Shown here: piece by piece, positions 39,041-48,148 of the stretch
How positions within the stretch are numbered: the first letter of the stretch is position 1
Layout: each line of letters starts with the position of its first letter
Origin: Nitrospirota bacterium
Lineage (GTDB): Bacteria > Nitrospirota > Nitrospiria > Nitrospirales > Nitrospiraceae
Reading direction: 5' to 3'
DNA length: 64,000 nucleotides
NCBI GenBank assembly: GCA_030682135.1
Contig: JAUXQT010000003.1
Location: 1 to 64,000 of the forward strand
Position numbers and translations under genes: made by a program
Notes under the pieces: model-generated
Databases searched by the model: none
Seen by the model: only the letters and a program-made list of their open reading frames with translations
Told to the model about the DNA's origin: nothing

Positions 39041-39204
39041 GATGCCACTCCTCGATTTGACAGGCTCAGTACGACTTGCCGCGTACTTCTCCTATCGGCG
39101 CCCACTCGGTTGAACTTTAGTACGCCAGCGCTCTTGTGCTATATATAACGAATACGATCTGCGATAAGACCATCGACTCCATGCCCCACAGAGGAGGGAC
39201 CGCG

Positions 39205-39585
39205 ATGACACAACGTACTGTTTGGGCCCTATTTCCGGTACTGCTGCTGTTGATGTCTGGCTGCACACTCAAAGCCACCGTCAAGGAAACGACCGATACC
39301 ACGTCCAATGTGACAGGGACGACGTCCGGACGCACCTGGTGGAATGAAGACGGGCTCCTGCATCCCGAGCATAAACTCACAGCCTTTCTGGCCCTGAACG
39401 AGGCCAATGTGGAGCAGGATCTGGCACGAGGGCGGGGGGAATATGTGACATCGCTCGGTACCCTTCTGGGATTGCCGGACGACCAGCAGGCCGCCTTTCA
39501 CAGCAAGGCCCAGGCGAACTTCGAGGCGCTCACCACATCCGATCGAGACACCCAGGTCCAACAGGTACGGACGTTGGCTCGCTAA
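39205..39585 (+). CDS. DUF3015-like putative lipoprotein
   Basis: LLLLMSGCTLKA lipobox; GAGGAGG upstream of ATG 39205. Confidence 0.75.
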   Translation: MTQRTVWALFPVLLLLMSGCTLKATVKETTDTTSNVTGTTSGRTWWNEDGLLHPEHKLTAFLALNEANVEQDLARGRGEYVTSLGTLLGLPDDQQAAFHSKAQANFEALTTSDRDTQVQQVRTLAR

Positions 39586-39610
39586 ACATTGCATAAGGAA
39601 TTATCGACCG

Positions 39611-40438
39611 ATGCTCCCATTTCGACGAATTTTTAATCCCACGGATTTCTCAGCCTTAGACTCAGCGGCATTCGCCCATGCCCTCAAACTCACCTGCCTC
39701 GTACAGGGCGAGCTGACGATGATGCATGTCGACCCCGCCGTCGGGCGCAAAGACTTCGAAGACTTCCCTCGCATCCGTCCGCTCCTCGCTCGATGGGGCG
39801 TCTTGCCGGAAGGCAGCTCGAAAGAGGATGTCGTGAAATTGGGAATTCAGATCCAACGAGTCCGCGCTATCGCAGACCATGCCACAGACGCCATCCTCCA
39901 ACAGTTGATGGCCCACCCTACCGATCTGTTGGTGCTGTCGACGCACCAGCGCGAAGGGTTCGCTCGACTCACGCACAAGGCCGTGGCCGAGCCCATCTCG
40001 CGCAAGACTCACACCAAAACGCTCTTTGTCCCGACCGGCGTCGAGGGGTTCGTCTCAACGGAGACGGGCAAGATCAACCTCACCCGCGTCTTGATCCCCA
40101 TCGTCCATACGCCGAACCCGCAACCGGCCATCGATCTTGCCGCGGAGCTGGCGAGTGCGTTGGGCAGCGAGAACGTCTTATTCGAACTGGTGCATCTTGG
40201 GAAAGAAGCCGATCTCCCAAAATTCACCAAGCCTGAGCGCCCAGGCTGGTCCTGGGAGACCCTCGCCGCGAAGGGCGATCCGGTCGAATGGATCTTGGCA
40301 GCGGGAGCGGAGTTCGACGTGGACCTGATCGTGATGATGACGGAAGGTCACAGCAGCCTGTTCGACCTGCTTCGCGGCAGCACCACCGAGCGGGTGGTCC
40401 GTGGGGCCCGTTGCCCCTTACTCGCTATTCCTGCATAG
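39611..40438 (+). CDS. universal stress protein (two UspA-like domains)
   Basis: FRRIFNPTDFSALDSAAFAHALKL; C-terminal DVDLIVMMTEGHSSLFDLLRGSTTERVVRGARCPLLAIPA. Confidence 0.9.
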   Translation: MLPFRRIFNPTDFSALDSAAFAHALKLTCLVQGELTMMHVDPAVGRKDFEDFPRIRPLLARWGVLPEGSSKEDVVKLGIQIQRVRAIADHATDAILQQLMAHPTDLLVLSTHQREGFARLTHKAVAEPISRKTHTKTLFVPTGVEGFVSTETGKINLTRVLIPIVHTPNPQPAIDLAAELASALGSENVLFELVHLGKEADLPKFTKPERPGWSWETLAAKGDPVEWILAAGAEFDVDLIVMMTEGHSSLFDLLRGSTTERVVRGARCPLLAIPA

Positions 40439-40523
40439 CCTCTACCGTTCGGTTGACAGGAAAATAGGCGGCGATTACAGTGGGCCCCACCTCGCACCCC
40501 ACCTTCTTTCGACAGGGAGGCCT

Positions 40524-41108
40524 ATGCAACAACTCAGACTCTCATCCATCCTCAATATCGCCTGGCTCTTCGCCTCAATCTTTCTAGGCCTCTTCCTCAT
40601 CTCCGTCCCTCCGGCATCGAGCGGAAATCCCGAATACCTGCCGATCTGCAACCTCCCAAAATGTCTGAATCCTCAAGTGACGACCAAATCAGGAATCGGC
40701 ACAGCCGCAGCGACGGCTGAAGCCAAAATCTCTCCCGACGATGCGGCGAAATGGTGCACGACATACAAACCGCGCGACAAGTACTGCCCGAAAGAGCAGG
40801 TCCAATCGGGCTGGATCGGTTTTCGTCCGCTCTATCGCGCCAGCGCGGATTGTCTCGCCGGTCGGCTGACCGCCATCGATGGCGGAACCTACAACTACGT
40901 CGGCATCTGGGAAGAAGGCGCTGGCAAGGGCCTGCCTCGGTTCCGCGTCAAGGGTGACGCGAAAGACCTGAAATGGGAAGGGTCAGGAGCCGACGTCGAC
41001 CATACGGGAACCTTTTTGGGATGGGGCGGGGGAAGTGCGAATCTGGCCGCGCAATGGAACGTGCTCTGTGCCGGCGCCTCTGTGCCGGCGCCCCTGCGCC
41101 AGCCATGA
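40524..41108 (+). CDS. hypothetical secreted protein
   Basis: Signal peptide/TM; AGGGAGG upstream of ATG 40524. Confidence 0.75.
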   Translation: MQQLRLSSILNIAWLFASIFLGLFLISVPPASSGNPEYLPICNLPKCLNPQVTTKSGIGTAAATAEAKISPDDAAKWCTTYKPRDKYCPKEQVQSGWIGFRPLYRASADCLAGRLTAIDGGTYNYVGIWEEGAGKGLPRFRVKGDAKDLKWEGSGADVDHTGTFLGWGGGSANLAAQWNVLCAGASVPAPLRQP

Positions 41109-41135
41109 AATAACCATCGCTCCGTGCGCATCGAA

Positions 41136-44100
41136 CTAATGCACGACCTGCGCGAGGCCAATCGATCGGTCTTCGCCTCCCCGTCCGATAACCGTTCGCA
41201 CGATCGTCCCGTCTTTGAACACCAGGATGTTCGTTGGGACCGCCGGTATCCGCGGTCCCGGGAGAATCACACCGGCCAGATTCAGCGGGTCGCAGGCGGA
41301 CAGCTTGACCTCCTGAGCCAGACCGAAACCGGTCTGGCGTAACGCCCGCATCGACTGGACCGCCTCCGGCAACGCAAATTGCTCCCCGACAAATCCCGAC
41401 ACGAAACGTCCCCCGCGAATCTCGCCTTGCAGCTCCATGCGTCGATATTGCACCAGCAGATCGCGCCAGGACTGAACCAGAGATTCACGGGCCAGCAAAT
41501 CGCGGAACACCACGCCATAACGACGAAGGAGCTGGCGCGCAACGGACTCGATACGAGGTGATGCGTGATGAGTGATGGGTGATGCGCCGGACACCATGCG
41601 CTGAGCGCTGATAGCTGAAGGCTGATAGCTGCCAGCTTGCCTCAAGAGCGACCACCGCCCGGCTGAATGACGAGGCCGGCGAGACCGCCCCCGCCCCTCC
41701 GCCCGGCGGCGACGCGGATCCATGAGGGCGCGGAGGTTATCGAACCCATCGGCCGTGACCAGGCCTGTGGCCACGAGTTCCCACAGCCCTTCTTCCACTT
41801 CCGTCGGAAGATGGTTGGTCATTCGCACGAGATCGGCAAAGAAGCTGGCCCCTCGCTCAGACAAGGAGCGACGCAGGTCTTGCGCCACGGCACTCAACGG
41901 GACAAAGGGGTCAGGCCCGGCCGAGGCGGCATCAGCGTGGAAGGCCTCCATCAACCACTCGCTCGCCTCACGTGGAAAGACACCGATCGGCGCCACACTC
42001 GTCGGGACGATCCGACGCCGGTCAAGATCGCTGCCCTGGGCCAACCGCGGATGAGGAGACAGCCGGCCCCAACTCACGGCCCCGCTCAGACAGAGCCGGT
42101 CCAGATACTCCGGCTCATACTTCGCCAACCTCGCCCGTAACAACTGTGGCTCCCAGGCCGAAGCAGCCGTTTCGAAACCGGCCAACTGCGCGATCACGTC
42201 AGCCAGCCCCGCCTCTCCATGCAGGCGAGCCCCAGGCGCCGCATGCTGCCACCGCAAGAGAAAGGACATGAACTCAGCCGCCGTAACCGGCTCGATTTCC
42301 TTCCTCAGCCTGCCAATGGTCAATCGATGGATGCGGGCCAGCAACCGGCGATGGCACCATTCTGGCGCGCCCGCGCCCGACAGTGCTGAGTCCTGAGTGC
42401 TGAGTGATGAGTCCGGTCGAAATCGTCCTCGGAGCACTTGGCCCTGCGACTCCAAGCGAAGGAACGCATGCTCCACTTGATTGACAGGAAGATGCAGACG
42501 AGCTGCCAGCTCACTGCCCATTGTCGGCCCGATGCTTTCCATCCAGCCAAGCACGATGGCATCGAACGTCGTCTCATCGCCTCCCGCCAGTGCTGCTTCG
42601 ACTTGAGCCTGATGTTCCTTCGCAACCCATCCCCTAGCCTCTCGCCCCGCGCCCCGCGCCACCAGCTCAATTGCCCGCCCTTCCTCAATCAATCTCGGCA
42701 GATGAATCGCCCAGTCCTTGAGTTCCTCGACCGGCAGCCAGACCAACGTGAGCAAGGCATCGTGCAATTCATCCGGATCGCGCACGACGGGCCAGGATTC
42801 GCGCTGCACTTCCTCAATGGCCGCAGGGTCTAACGCCCCGACCTCGCCGGCCAACTGAGCCGGCAGCGTGCGCCGCATCTCCACTGCCCGCGCGCGCCGC
42901 TCTTCCAGCGGTGCATCGTCGAGAAACGCATAGGGGTTGGCATTCAAGATCTCGTGCGAGAACGGCGAGGGAATCGGCGTATCGACCGCCACACAACGAA
43001 TGGCCCCTGCTTCAATCTGCTTGAGAATTGCCGTCAACCCGTCGAGATCCATCGCCTCCGTGAAACAATCCCGCAGGGTCTCGTTCACAAGCGGATGATC
43101 CGGAATCTGGCGAGTCCGTTCGCCGACGATATTGTCCTGACAGGCGATGGCATCGGGGAAGACGGCGCCGAGCAGATCCTCCGCCTTCATCCGTTGAATC
43201 TGCGGGGGCACTTTGTTGCCGTGAGAGAACCGCAGCAACAGCAAGGCACGACTGACATTCCAGCGCCAGCGGGTCGTAAACATCGGGGCCTGAAGCACGG
43301 CGGGCAGCAGGACCTCGCGAAGCGTCTGGCTATGCAGGAAGCCGAACACCGAATCGAGCGGAAAACTGTGCTTTTCGCCCAGCGAGATCACAATCCCGTT
43401 GTCGGTCGCCGCCGCTTGCAGTTCGAAATCGAACGTCACGCAAAATCGCTTCCGCAAGGCGAGGCCCCAAGCCCGGTTGATCCGCCCGCCGAAGGGCGTG
43501 TGCAAGACGAGCTGCATCCCGCCGCTTTCATCGAAGAACCGTTCCGCCACGATCGTCTGTTGGGTCGGGACCGTTCCGAGCACCGCGATTCCCGCGGCGA
43601 TGTAGGCGACAGCTTGCTCCGCACCACGTTGGTCAAGCGCACATTCTTGTCGCAACCAGGCAAGTACCGAGTACTGAGTGCTGAGTGCTGAGTGTTCGGA
43701 ACTGACGCCTGAGGAAAGGGCTCGCTCGGCAATTGCCTGCCGCAGCGCTGCCACTTCGGCCGACAGTTCTGCCGTGCGCGACGGCGCTTCGCCACGCCAG
43801 AAGGGAATATTGGGCGGTGCCCCTTGCGCGTCTTCCACCCGCACCTTGCCTCTCTCAATGCCCTTGATGCGCCAGGAGGTGTTGCCCAGCAACATGATAT
43901 CGCCGGTCAGACTCTCCACCGCAAAGTCTTCATCGACCGACCCCACAACCGTGCCGTCTGGTTCCGCGACGACTGCATAGTTCGCCGTGTCAGGGATGGC
44001 CCCGCCGGATGTGATCGCCGCCAGTCGCGCCCCTCGCCGGCCTTTGATGCGACGATTGATCCGATCGTGAAACAGATAGGCCTGCCCCCGCCCGCGATTG

Positions 44101-45512
44101 GTCGCAATCCCATCCGCCAACATCTTCAGCACCTGATCGAAATCCGAGCGAGCCAAGTCCCGATAGGGATCGGCCCGCCGGCAGAGATCGAACAGATCGT
44201 CCTCTTCCCAGGTCTGGGTTGCCGCGGCTGCCACTATCTGCTGCGCCAAAATATCGAGCGGAGCCGGAGGCACGGCGATGCGATCCAGAACTCCTGTCCG
44301 AATCGCACGCATCAGCGCCGCACATTCGAGCAAGTCGTCCCTCGTCATCGCAAAGAGACGGCCCTTGGGAATGGCCTTGATCCAGTGACCGGCCCGGCCG
44401 ACCCGCTGCAGACAGGTGGCAATCGCACGGGGCGAACCGATCTGACAGACAAGGTCCACGGCCCCAATATCGATGCCGAGTTCGAGCGAGGCCGTGGCGA
44501 CGACGACGCGCGTTTTGCCGCTCTTGAGCCGTTCTTCAGCCGACAAGCGAATCTGGCGCGAGAGGCTGCCATGGTGCGCCGCCACGGCATCGGCGCCTAA
44601 GTCTACTAGTCGTTCTTCCAGGAAGTGCGAGACTCGTTCTGCGAGGCGTCTCGTATTGACGAAAACCAGGGTCGAGCGATGCTGCCGGACCAGTTCGGCG
44701 ACACGATCGTAGATATCCGCCCAGATCGCATTTGTCGCCACAGCGCTCAATTCGTCCTTCGGCACCTCCACCGCCAGATCCATCTCGCGCTTGTGCCCTA
44801 TGTCGATGATGTTGCAGGGAGCCGTGAGGAACGAAGGGATACAGGCTGAAGGTTCACGATTACCGACCAGGAACTGTGCCACGACTTCGATGGGCCGCTG
44901 CGTCGCAGAGAGTCCGATCCTTTGAGGCTTCGTGAGGGTCAGCGCTTCCAATCGCTCCAACGATAGAGCCAAGTGGGCTCCTCGTTTATTCGGCGCCACG
45001 GCATGGATTTCATCGACGATCACGGTTCGGACCGTCTGAAGAAGTCGGCGGCTCTTCTCCGCGGTTAACAAAATATAGAGCGACTCCGGGGTCGTGACGA
45101 GAATATGGGGTGGCCGCTTGAGCATCTGCTGGCGCTCAGCCATCGGCGTATCGCCGGTACGGACCAGCACACGAAGTTCCGGCATCAAGAGCCCTGCAGA
45201 CAAGGCTGCGTTTCCTATTTCAACGAGCGGCTGTTGAAGGTTTTTCTGGATGTCGTTGCTGAGCGCTTTCAGCGGCGAGACATACAACACTTGCGTATGG
45301 TCGTCGAGTTCACGCGCCAGGGCCTGTTTGAAGAGGTGGTCGATGCAGGAGAGAAAGGCGGCGAAGGTCTTACCGGACCCGGTCGGCGCGGCGATCAACA
45401 CATCGCCACCGGATTGAATGGCGGGCCAAGCCTGCACTTGCACATCGGTCGGCCGACCAACCTGAGCCTGAAACCATTCGGCGATGAGAGGATGGAAGAG
45501 AGAGAGCGGCAT
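41136..45512 (-). CDS. lhr: Lhr-like large DEAD/DEAH-box ATP-dependent helicase
   Basis: LIAAPTGSGKTFAAFLSCIDHLF, VDEIHAVAPNKRGAHLALSLERL, VVVATASLELGIDIGAVDLVCQIGSPRAIATCLQRVGRAGH. Confidence 0.92.
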   Translation of the reverse strand: MPLSLFHPLIAEWFQAQVGRPTDVQVQAWPAIQSGGDVLIAAPTGSGKTFAAFLSCIDHLFKQALARELDDHTQVLYVSPLKALSNDIQKNLQQPLVEIGNAALSAGLLMPELRVLVRTGDTPMAERQQMLKRPPHILVTTPESLYILLTAEKSRRLLQTVRTVIVDEIHAVAPNKRGAHLALSLERLEALTLTKPQRIGLSATQRPIEVVAQFLVGNREPSACIPSFLTAPCNIIDIGHKREMDLAVEVPKDELSAVATNAIWADIYDRVAELVRQHRSTLVFVNTRRLAERVSHFLEERLVDLGADAVAAHHGSLSRQIRLSAEERLKSGKTRVVVATASLELGIDIGAVDLVCQIGSPRAIATCLQRVGRAGHWIKAIPKGRLFAMTRDDLLECAALMRAIRTGVLDRIAVPPAPLDILAQQIVAAAATQTWEEDDLFDLCRRADPYRDLARSDFDQVLKMLADGIATNRGRGQAYLFHDRINRRIKGRRGARLAAITSGGAIPDTANYAVVAEPDGTVVGSVDEDFAVESLTGDIMLLGNTSWRIKGIERGKVRVEDAQGAPPNIPFWRGEAPSRTAELSAEVAALRQAIAERALSSGVSSEHSALSTQYSVLAWLRQECALDQRGAEQAVAYIAAGIAVLGTVPTQQTIVAERFFDESGGMQLVLHTPFGGRINRAWGLALRKRFCVTFDFELQAAATDNGIVISLGEKHSFPLDSVFGFLHSQTLREVLLPAVLQAPMFTTRWRWNVSRALLLLRFSHGNKVPPQIQRMKAEDLLGAVFPDAIACQDNIVGERTRQIPDHPLVNETLRDCFTEAMDLDGLTAILKQIEAGAIRCVAVDTPIPSPFSHEILNANPYAFLDDAPLEERRARAVEMRRTLPAQLAGEVGALDPAAIEEVQRESWPVVRDPDELHDALLTLVWLPVEELKDWAIHLPRLIEEGRAIELVARGAGREARGWVAKEHQAQVEAALAGGDETTFDAIVLGWMESIGPTMGSELAARLHLPVNQVEHAFLRLESQGQVLRGRFRPDSSLSTQDSALSGAGAPEWCHRRLLARIHRLTIGRLRKEIEPVTAAEFMSFLLRWQHAAPGARLHGEAGLADVIAQLAGFETAASAWEPQLLRARLAKYEPEYLDRLCLSGAVSWGRLSPHPRLAQGSDLDRRRIVPTSVAPIGVFPREASEWLMEAFHADAASAGPDPFVPLSAVAQDLRRSLSERGASFFADLVRMTNHLPTEVEEGLWELVATGLVTADGFDNLRALMDPRRRRAEGRGRSRRPRHSAGRWSLLRQAGSYQPSAISAQRMVSGASPITHHASPRIESVARQLLRRYGVVFRDLLARESLVQSWRDLLVQYRRMELQGEIRGGRFVSGFVGEQFALPEAVQSMRALRQTGFGLAQEVKLSACDPLNLAGVILPGPRIPAVPTNILVFKDGTIVRTVIGRGGEDRSIGLAQVVH

Positions 45513-45684
45513 CGGCGATATTTTAACATGCGCAGGAGCGGCGCTCTACGTGGCTGACAGCCTCCCATCTCTTCGATCTCTGGGAGGCCTCAAGTCCCTA
45601 CATCGTTGACCGATAAAGCAACGGAGAAACCTCAACATCTCAATGTCGCGATGCACTGTCACGGCCTTCCACACAAGGACGATC

Positions 45685-46116
45685 ATGAAGGAACCGGCAC
45701 AAGCCACGACCGCAGCCAAATCCTCGACCAAACGGGGCAACATTCTCTCCATCATCGTCATCCTGCTCGCGTTCGGCATGATCGGAGGCGTGCTCTCCGC
45801 CATCAACAGCACCCCTTCCTGCCCTGATGAATTAATCGGCTCCTGGACCACGACCGCGCAGGGCTACGACGACAAGGTACTCTTGATCACCCGGAAAGGG
45901 ATCGTGTTCAGCGCGGGAGAGGACGCGGTCGAGGGGCTGGCCGTTCGGGGATTACAGGCCATGCCGGATGAATCGGGAATATTCTATACCATCACCTACG
46001 GCACCTCGAGAAGCGATGAGCAAGTCTTGTCCTTTCACTATCACCCTCGCAGGCACACCATCACCTTCAACAACCAATCGCATCTGGTCTGGACCAGAAA
46101 AACGGTGGAGTCCTGA
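45685..46116 (+). CDS. hypothetical membrane protein
   Basis: 143 aa, one TM helix, overlaps next gene by 1 nt. Confidence 0.75.
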   Translation: MKEPAQATTAAKSSTKRGNILSIIVILLAFGMIGGVLSAINSTPSCPDELIGSWTTTAQGYDDKVLLITRKGIVFSAGEDAVEGLAVRGLQAMPDESGIFYTITYGTSRSDEQVLSFHYHPRRHTITFNNQSHLVWTRKTVES

Positions 46117-46781
46117 TGGCCCGCTTCAAGCGCCGACAGCTGTTCGTCCACCCGCTTCAGCATTGGTTCGTGGTCACGGCAGTCATTTACTTTGCCTGCC
46201 TGTTACTCGTGCTGTACGGCATCGTGTTCCTTCCGATGGTCCAGTCTCTGGATGACCCCTCCGTCACATGGCAGGAGCGGGCTCAGGTGGCGTCTCAATT
46301 CCTCGACTTTAATGCCAGGGTCTGGCCCTGGCTGCTCGTGACGTTCCTCGGACTCCTCCTCCATTCCATCTACGTCATGCACCGCATTGCCGGTCCCCTC
46401 TATCGCTTTACGGCGCTCTTCCAGTCGGTTGGAGCCGGCCATTTACATCTGCGGGCCCACCTCCGCGAACACGATTATCTCCATCGGGAAGCACGGGACT
46501 TCAACGCGATGCTGGACCGGCTGGAGCAGAAGATCGAAACCTTGAACCTGCATTGTGCCGCTGTCACAGAGGCCTACGAGGATGTGGCGCTGCTTGTGCG
46601 AGGAAAATCACCGGGCCACGCGAATGCCGCACTCGCGAAGCTCGAAACAGAACTCCACCAGTTCAGAACCAGCATTGATGCATTCACGGTACAAGCCCTG
46701 CCGCCGCCACGAGAACAACAAGGGGTCGACTCCGCCGCTCCTGGTGCCATGGATTCACCGGCTAATACGAAAGCCGCATGA
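46116..46781 (+). CDS. two-TM HAMP-like membrane protein
   Basis: Two TM helices then HRIAGPLYRFTALFQSVGAGHLHLRAHLREHD (HAMP-like). Confidence 0.75.
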   Translation: MARFKRRQLFVHPLQHWFVVTAVIYFACLLLVLYGIVFLPMVQSLDDPSVTWQERAQVASQFLDFNARVWPWLLVTFLGLLLHSIYVMHRIAGPLYRFTALFQSVGAGHLHLRAHLREHDYLHREARDFNAMLDRLEQKIETLNLHCAAVTEAYEDVALLVRGKSPGHANAALAKLETELHQFRTSIDAFTVQALPPPREQQGVDSAAPGAMDSPANTKAA

Positions 46782-48136
46782 CCATGAGCCGACTGTACTA
46801 TGCGGGGAATACACCGACAGATGCCGCCCATTCTCCATCGGGGGAAGCTCCATCGGGAGACCGTCCCACCAGCCAAGTCCAAGCCGGACCTGGAATTCAG
46901 CCTTTTCACCGGCGACGATGGGCCATAGTCCATCCGCTTCAGATTCGCATGCTCACCATTGTGCTCGCCTATTCACTGACGATCCTCGTCATGTTGGCCA
47001 TTCCCCTGTTCTCCCCTTTGATGCAGGGGCTCGACGATCGAACACTCCCCTGGCAAGAGAAGGCCCTCATCGCCAACAATTTGCTCGACCTGCATGACAG
47101 GTATTGGCCCTGGGCGCTCGGCGCCGTCCTCGTGCTCCTGATCCATTGCGCCCACTCCATGCTGGCCATGTATCATGTTGCAGGCCCCCTCTATCGCCTG
47201 AAGACCGTATTCCTGCAAATCGGCCAGGGCAACCTCTCGATCAGAACGACGCTTCGGAAAGGGGATTTCCTGACCCCTGAAGCGGACCTCGTCAATCAGA
47301 TGACCGCGCAACTCCAGGCGAAAATTACCTCGATCAAGACGGCACAAGCGGCGGTCGCCCTCGACATCGGCCAATTGCATCAAGCCGTCACGGCCATGGA
47401 CAACCCAGGACTCACCGCACTCGTGAGGAAGACGGAACGGGATCTGGCAGAGATGCAGTCTTCGCTCGACACGTTTAGAACTGACCGAGGCTTCACCCTC
47501 ATTGAACTTATGCTCGCCGTGGCCATCGTCGGAGTCCTGAGCAGCCTGGCGATCCCCAACTATCTGGGTTTTCTTGAGAAGGCCCGTATTGCCAGGACCG
47601 TGGCCGAGATGAACGGGGTCGCGAAGGAAATTTACGGCTACGCGCACCCCGATGGACAATATCCCGATAGCTTAGCGCAGATAGGCTGGGACCAGCGGCT
47701 AGACCCTTGGGGTAATCCCTACCAGTACTACCGGCTCAATTGCGCGAATCCGGCCTTCAGCCGTCTCGACCCCATCGCACCGTCTGGCAATGAGGCTGAT
47801 GGGCTCATCATTCCTGCAAGCCATTACCCTCCGTACCACCCGGCCCGCCTCTCTCTCGCAGTAGATACGGGCAGTCATCAGAGTCTCATCCGGCTTGTTG
47901 CTCAAGGTGGCAACTCGGGCAACGGAGGTGGTAACGGGGGGGGAGGGGGGCCTCCCTGCGGCAGCATCGGACATGCGAGGAAGGACCGATTCCTGGTGCC
48001 GATCAACTCGGACTTCGACCTCTACAGCATGGGAAAAGACGGACAATCTGTCGGTCCATTAACAGCACAAAAGAGTCACGATGACGTCATTCGGGCCAAC
48101 GATGGCGGGTATTACGGCTTGGCCTCCAATTTTTAA
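46778..48136 (+). CDS. HAMP-like membrane domain fused to type IV pseudopilin (GspG-like)
   Basis: N-terminal half resembles 46116..46781; then RTDRG/FTLIELMLAVAIVGVLSSLAIPNYLGFLEKARIARTVAEMN prepilin motif at residue 238. Confidence 0.85.
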   Translation: MTMSRLYYAGNTPTDAAHSPSGEAPSGDRPTSQVQAGPGIQPFHRRRWAIVHPLQIRMLTIVLAYSLTILVMLAIPLFSPLMQGLDDRTLPWQEKALIANNLLDLHDRYWPWALGAVLVLLIHCAHSMLAMYHVAGPLYRLKTVFLQIGQGNLSIRTTLRKGDFLTPEADLVNQMTAQLQAKITSIKTAQAAVALDIGQLHQAVTAMDNPGLTALVRKTERDLAEMQSSLDTFRTDRGFTLIELMLAVAIVGVLSSLAIPNYLGFLEKARIARTVAEMNGVAKEIYGYAHPDGQYPDSLAQIGWDQRLDPWGNPYQYYRLNCANPAFSRLDPIAPSGNEADGLIIPASHYPPYHPARLSLAVDTGSHQSLIRLVAQGGNSGNGGGNGGGGGPPCGSIGHARKDRFLVPINSDFDLYSMGKDGQSVGPLTAQKSHDDVIRANDGGYYGLASNF

Positions 48137-48148
48137 GATGCCGCGATT

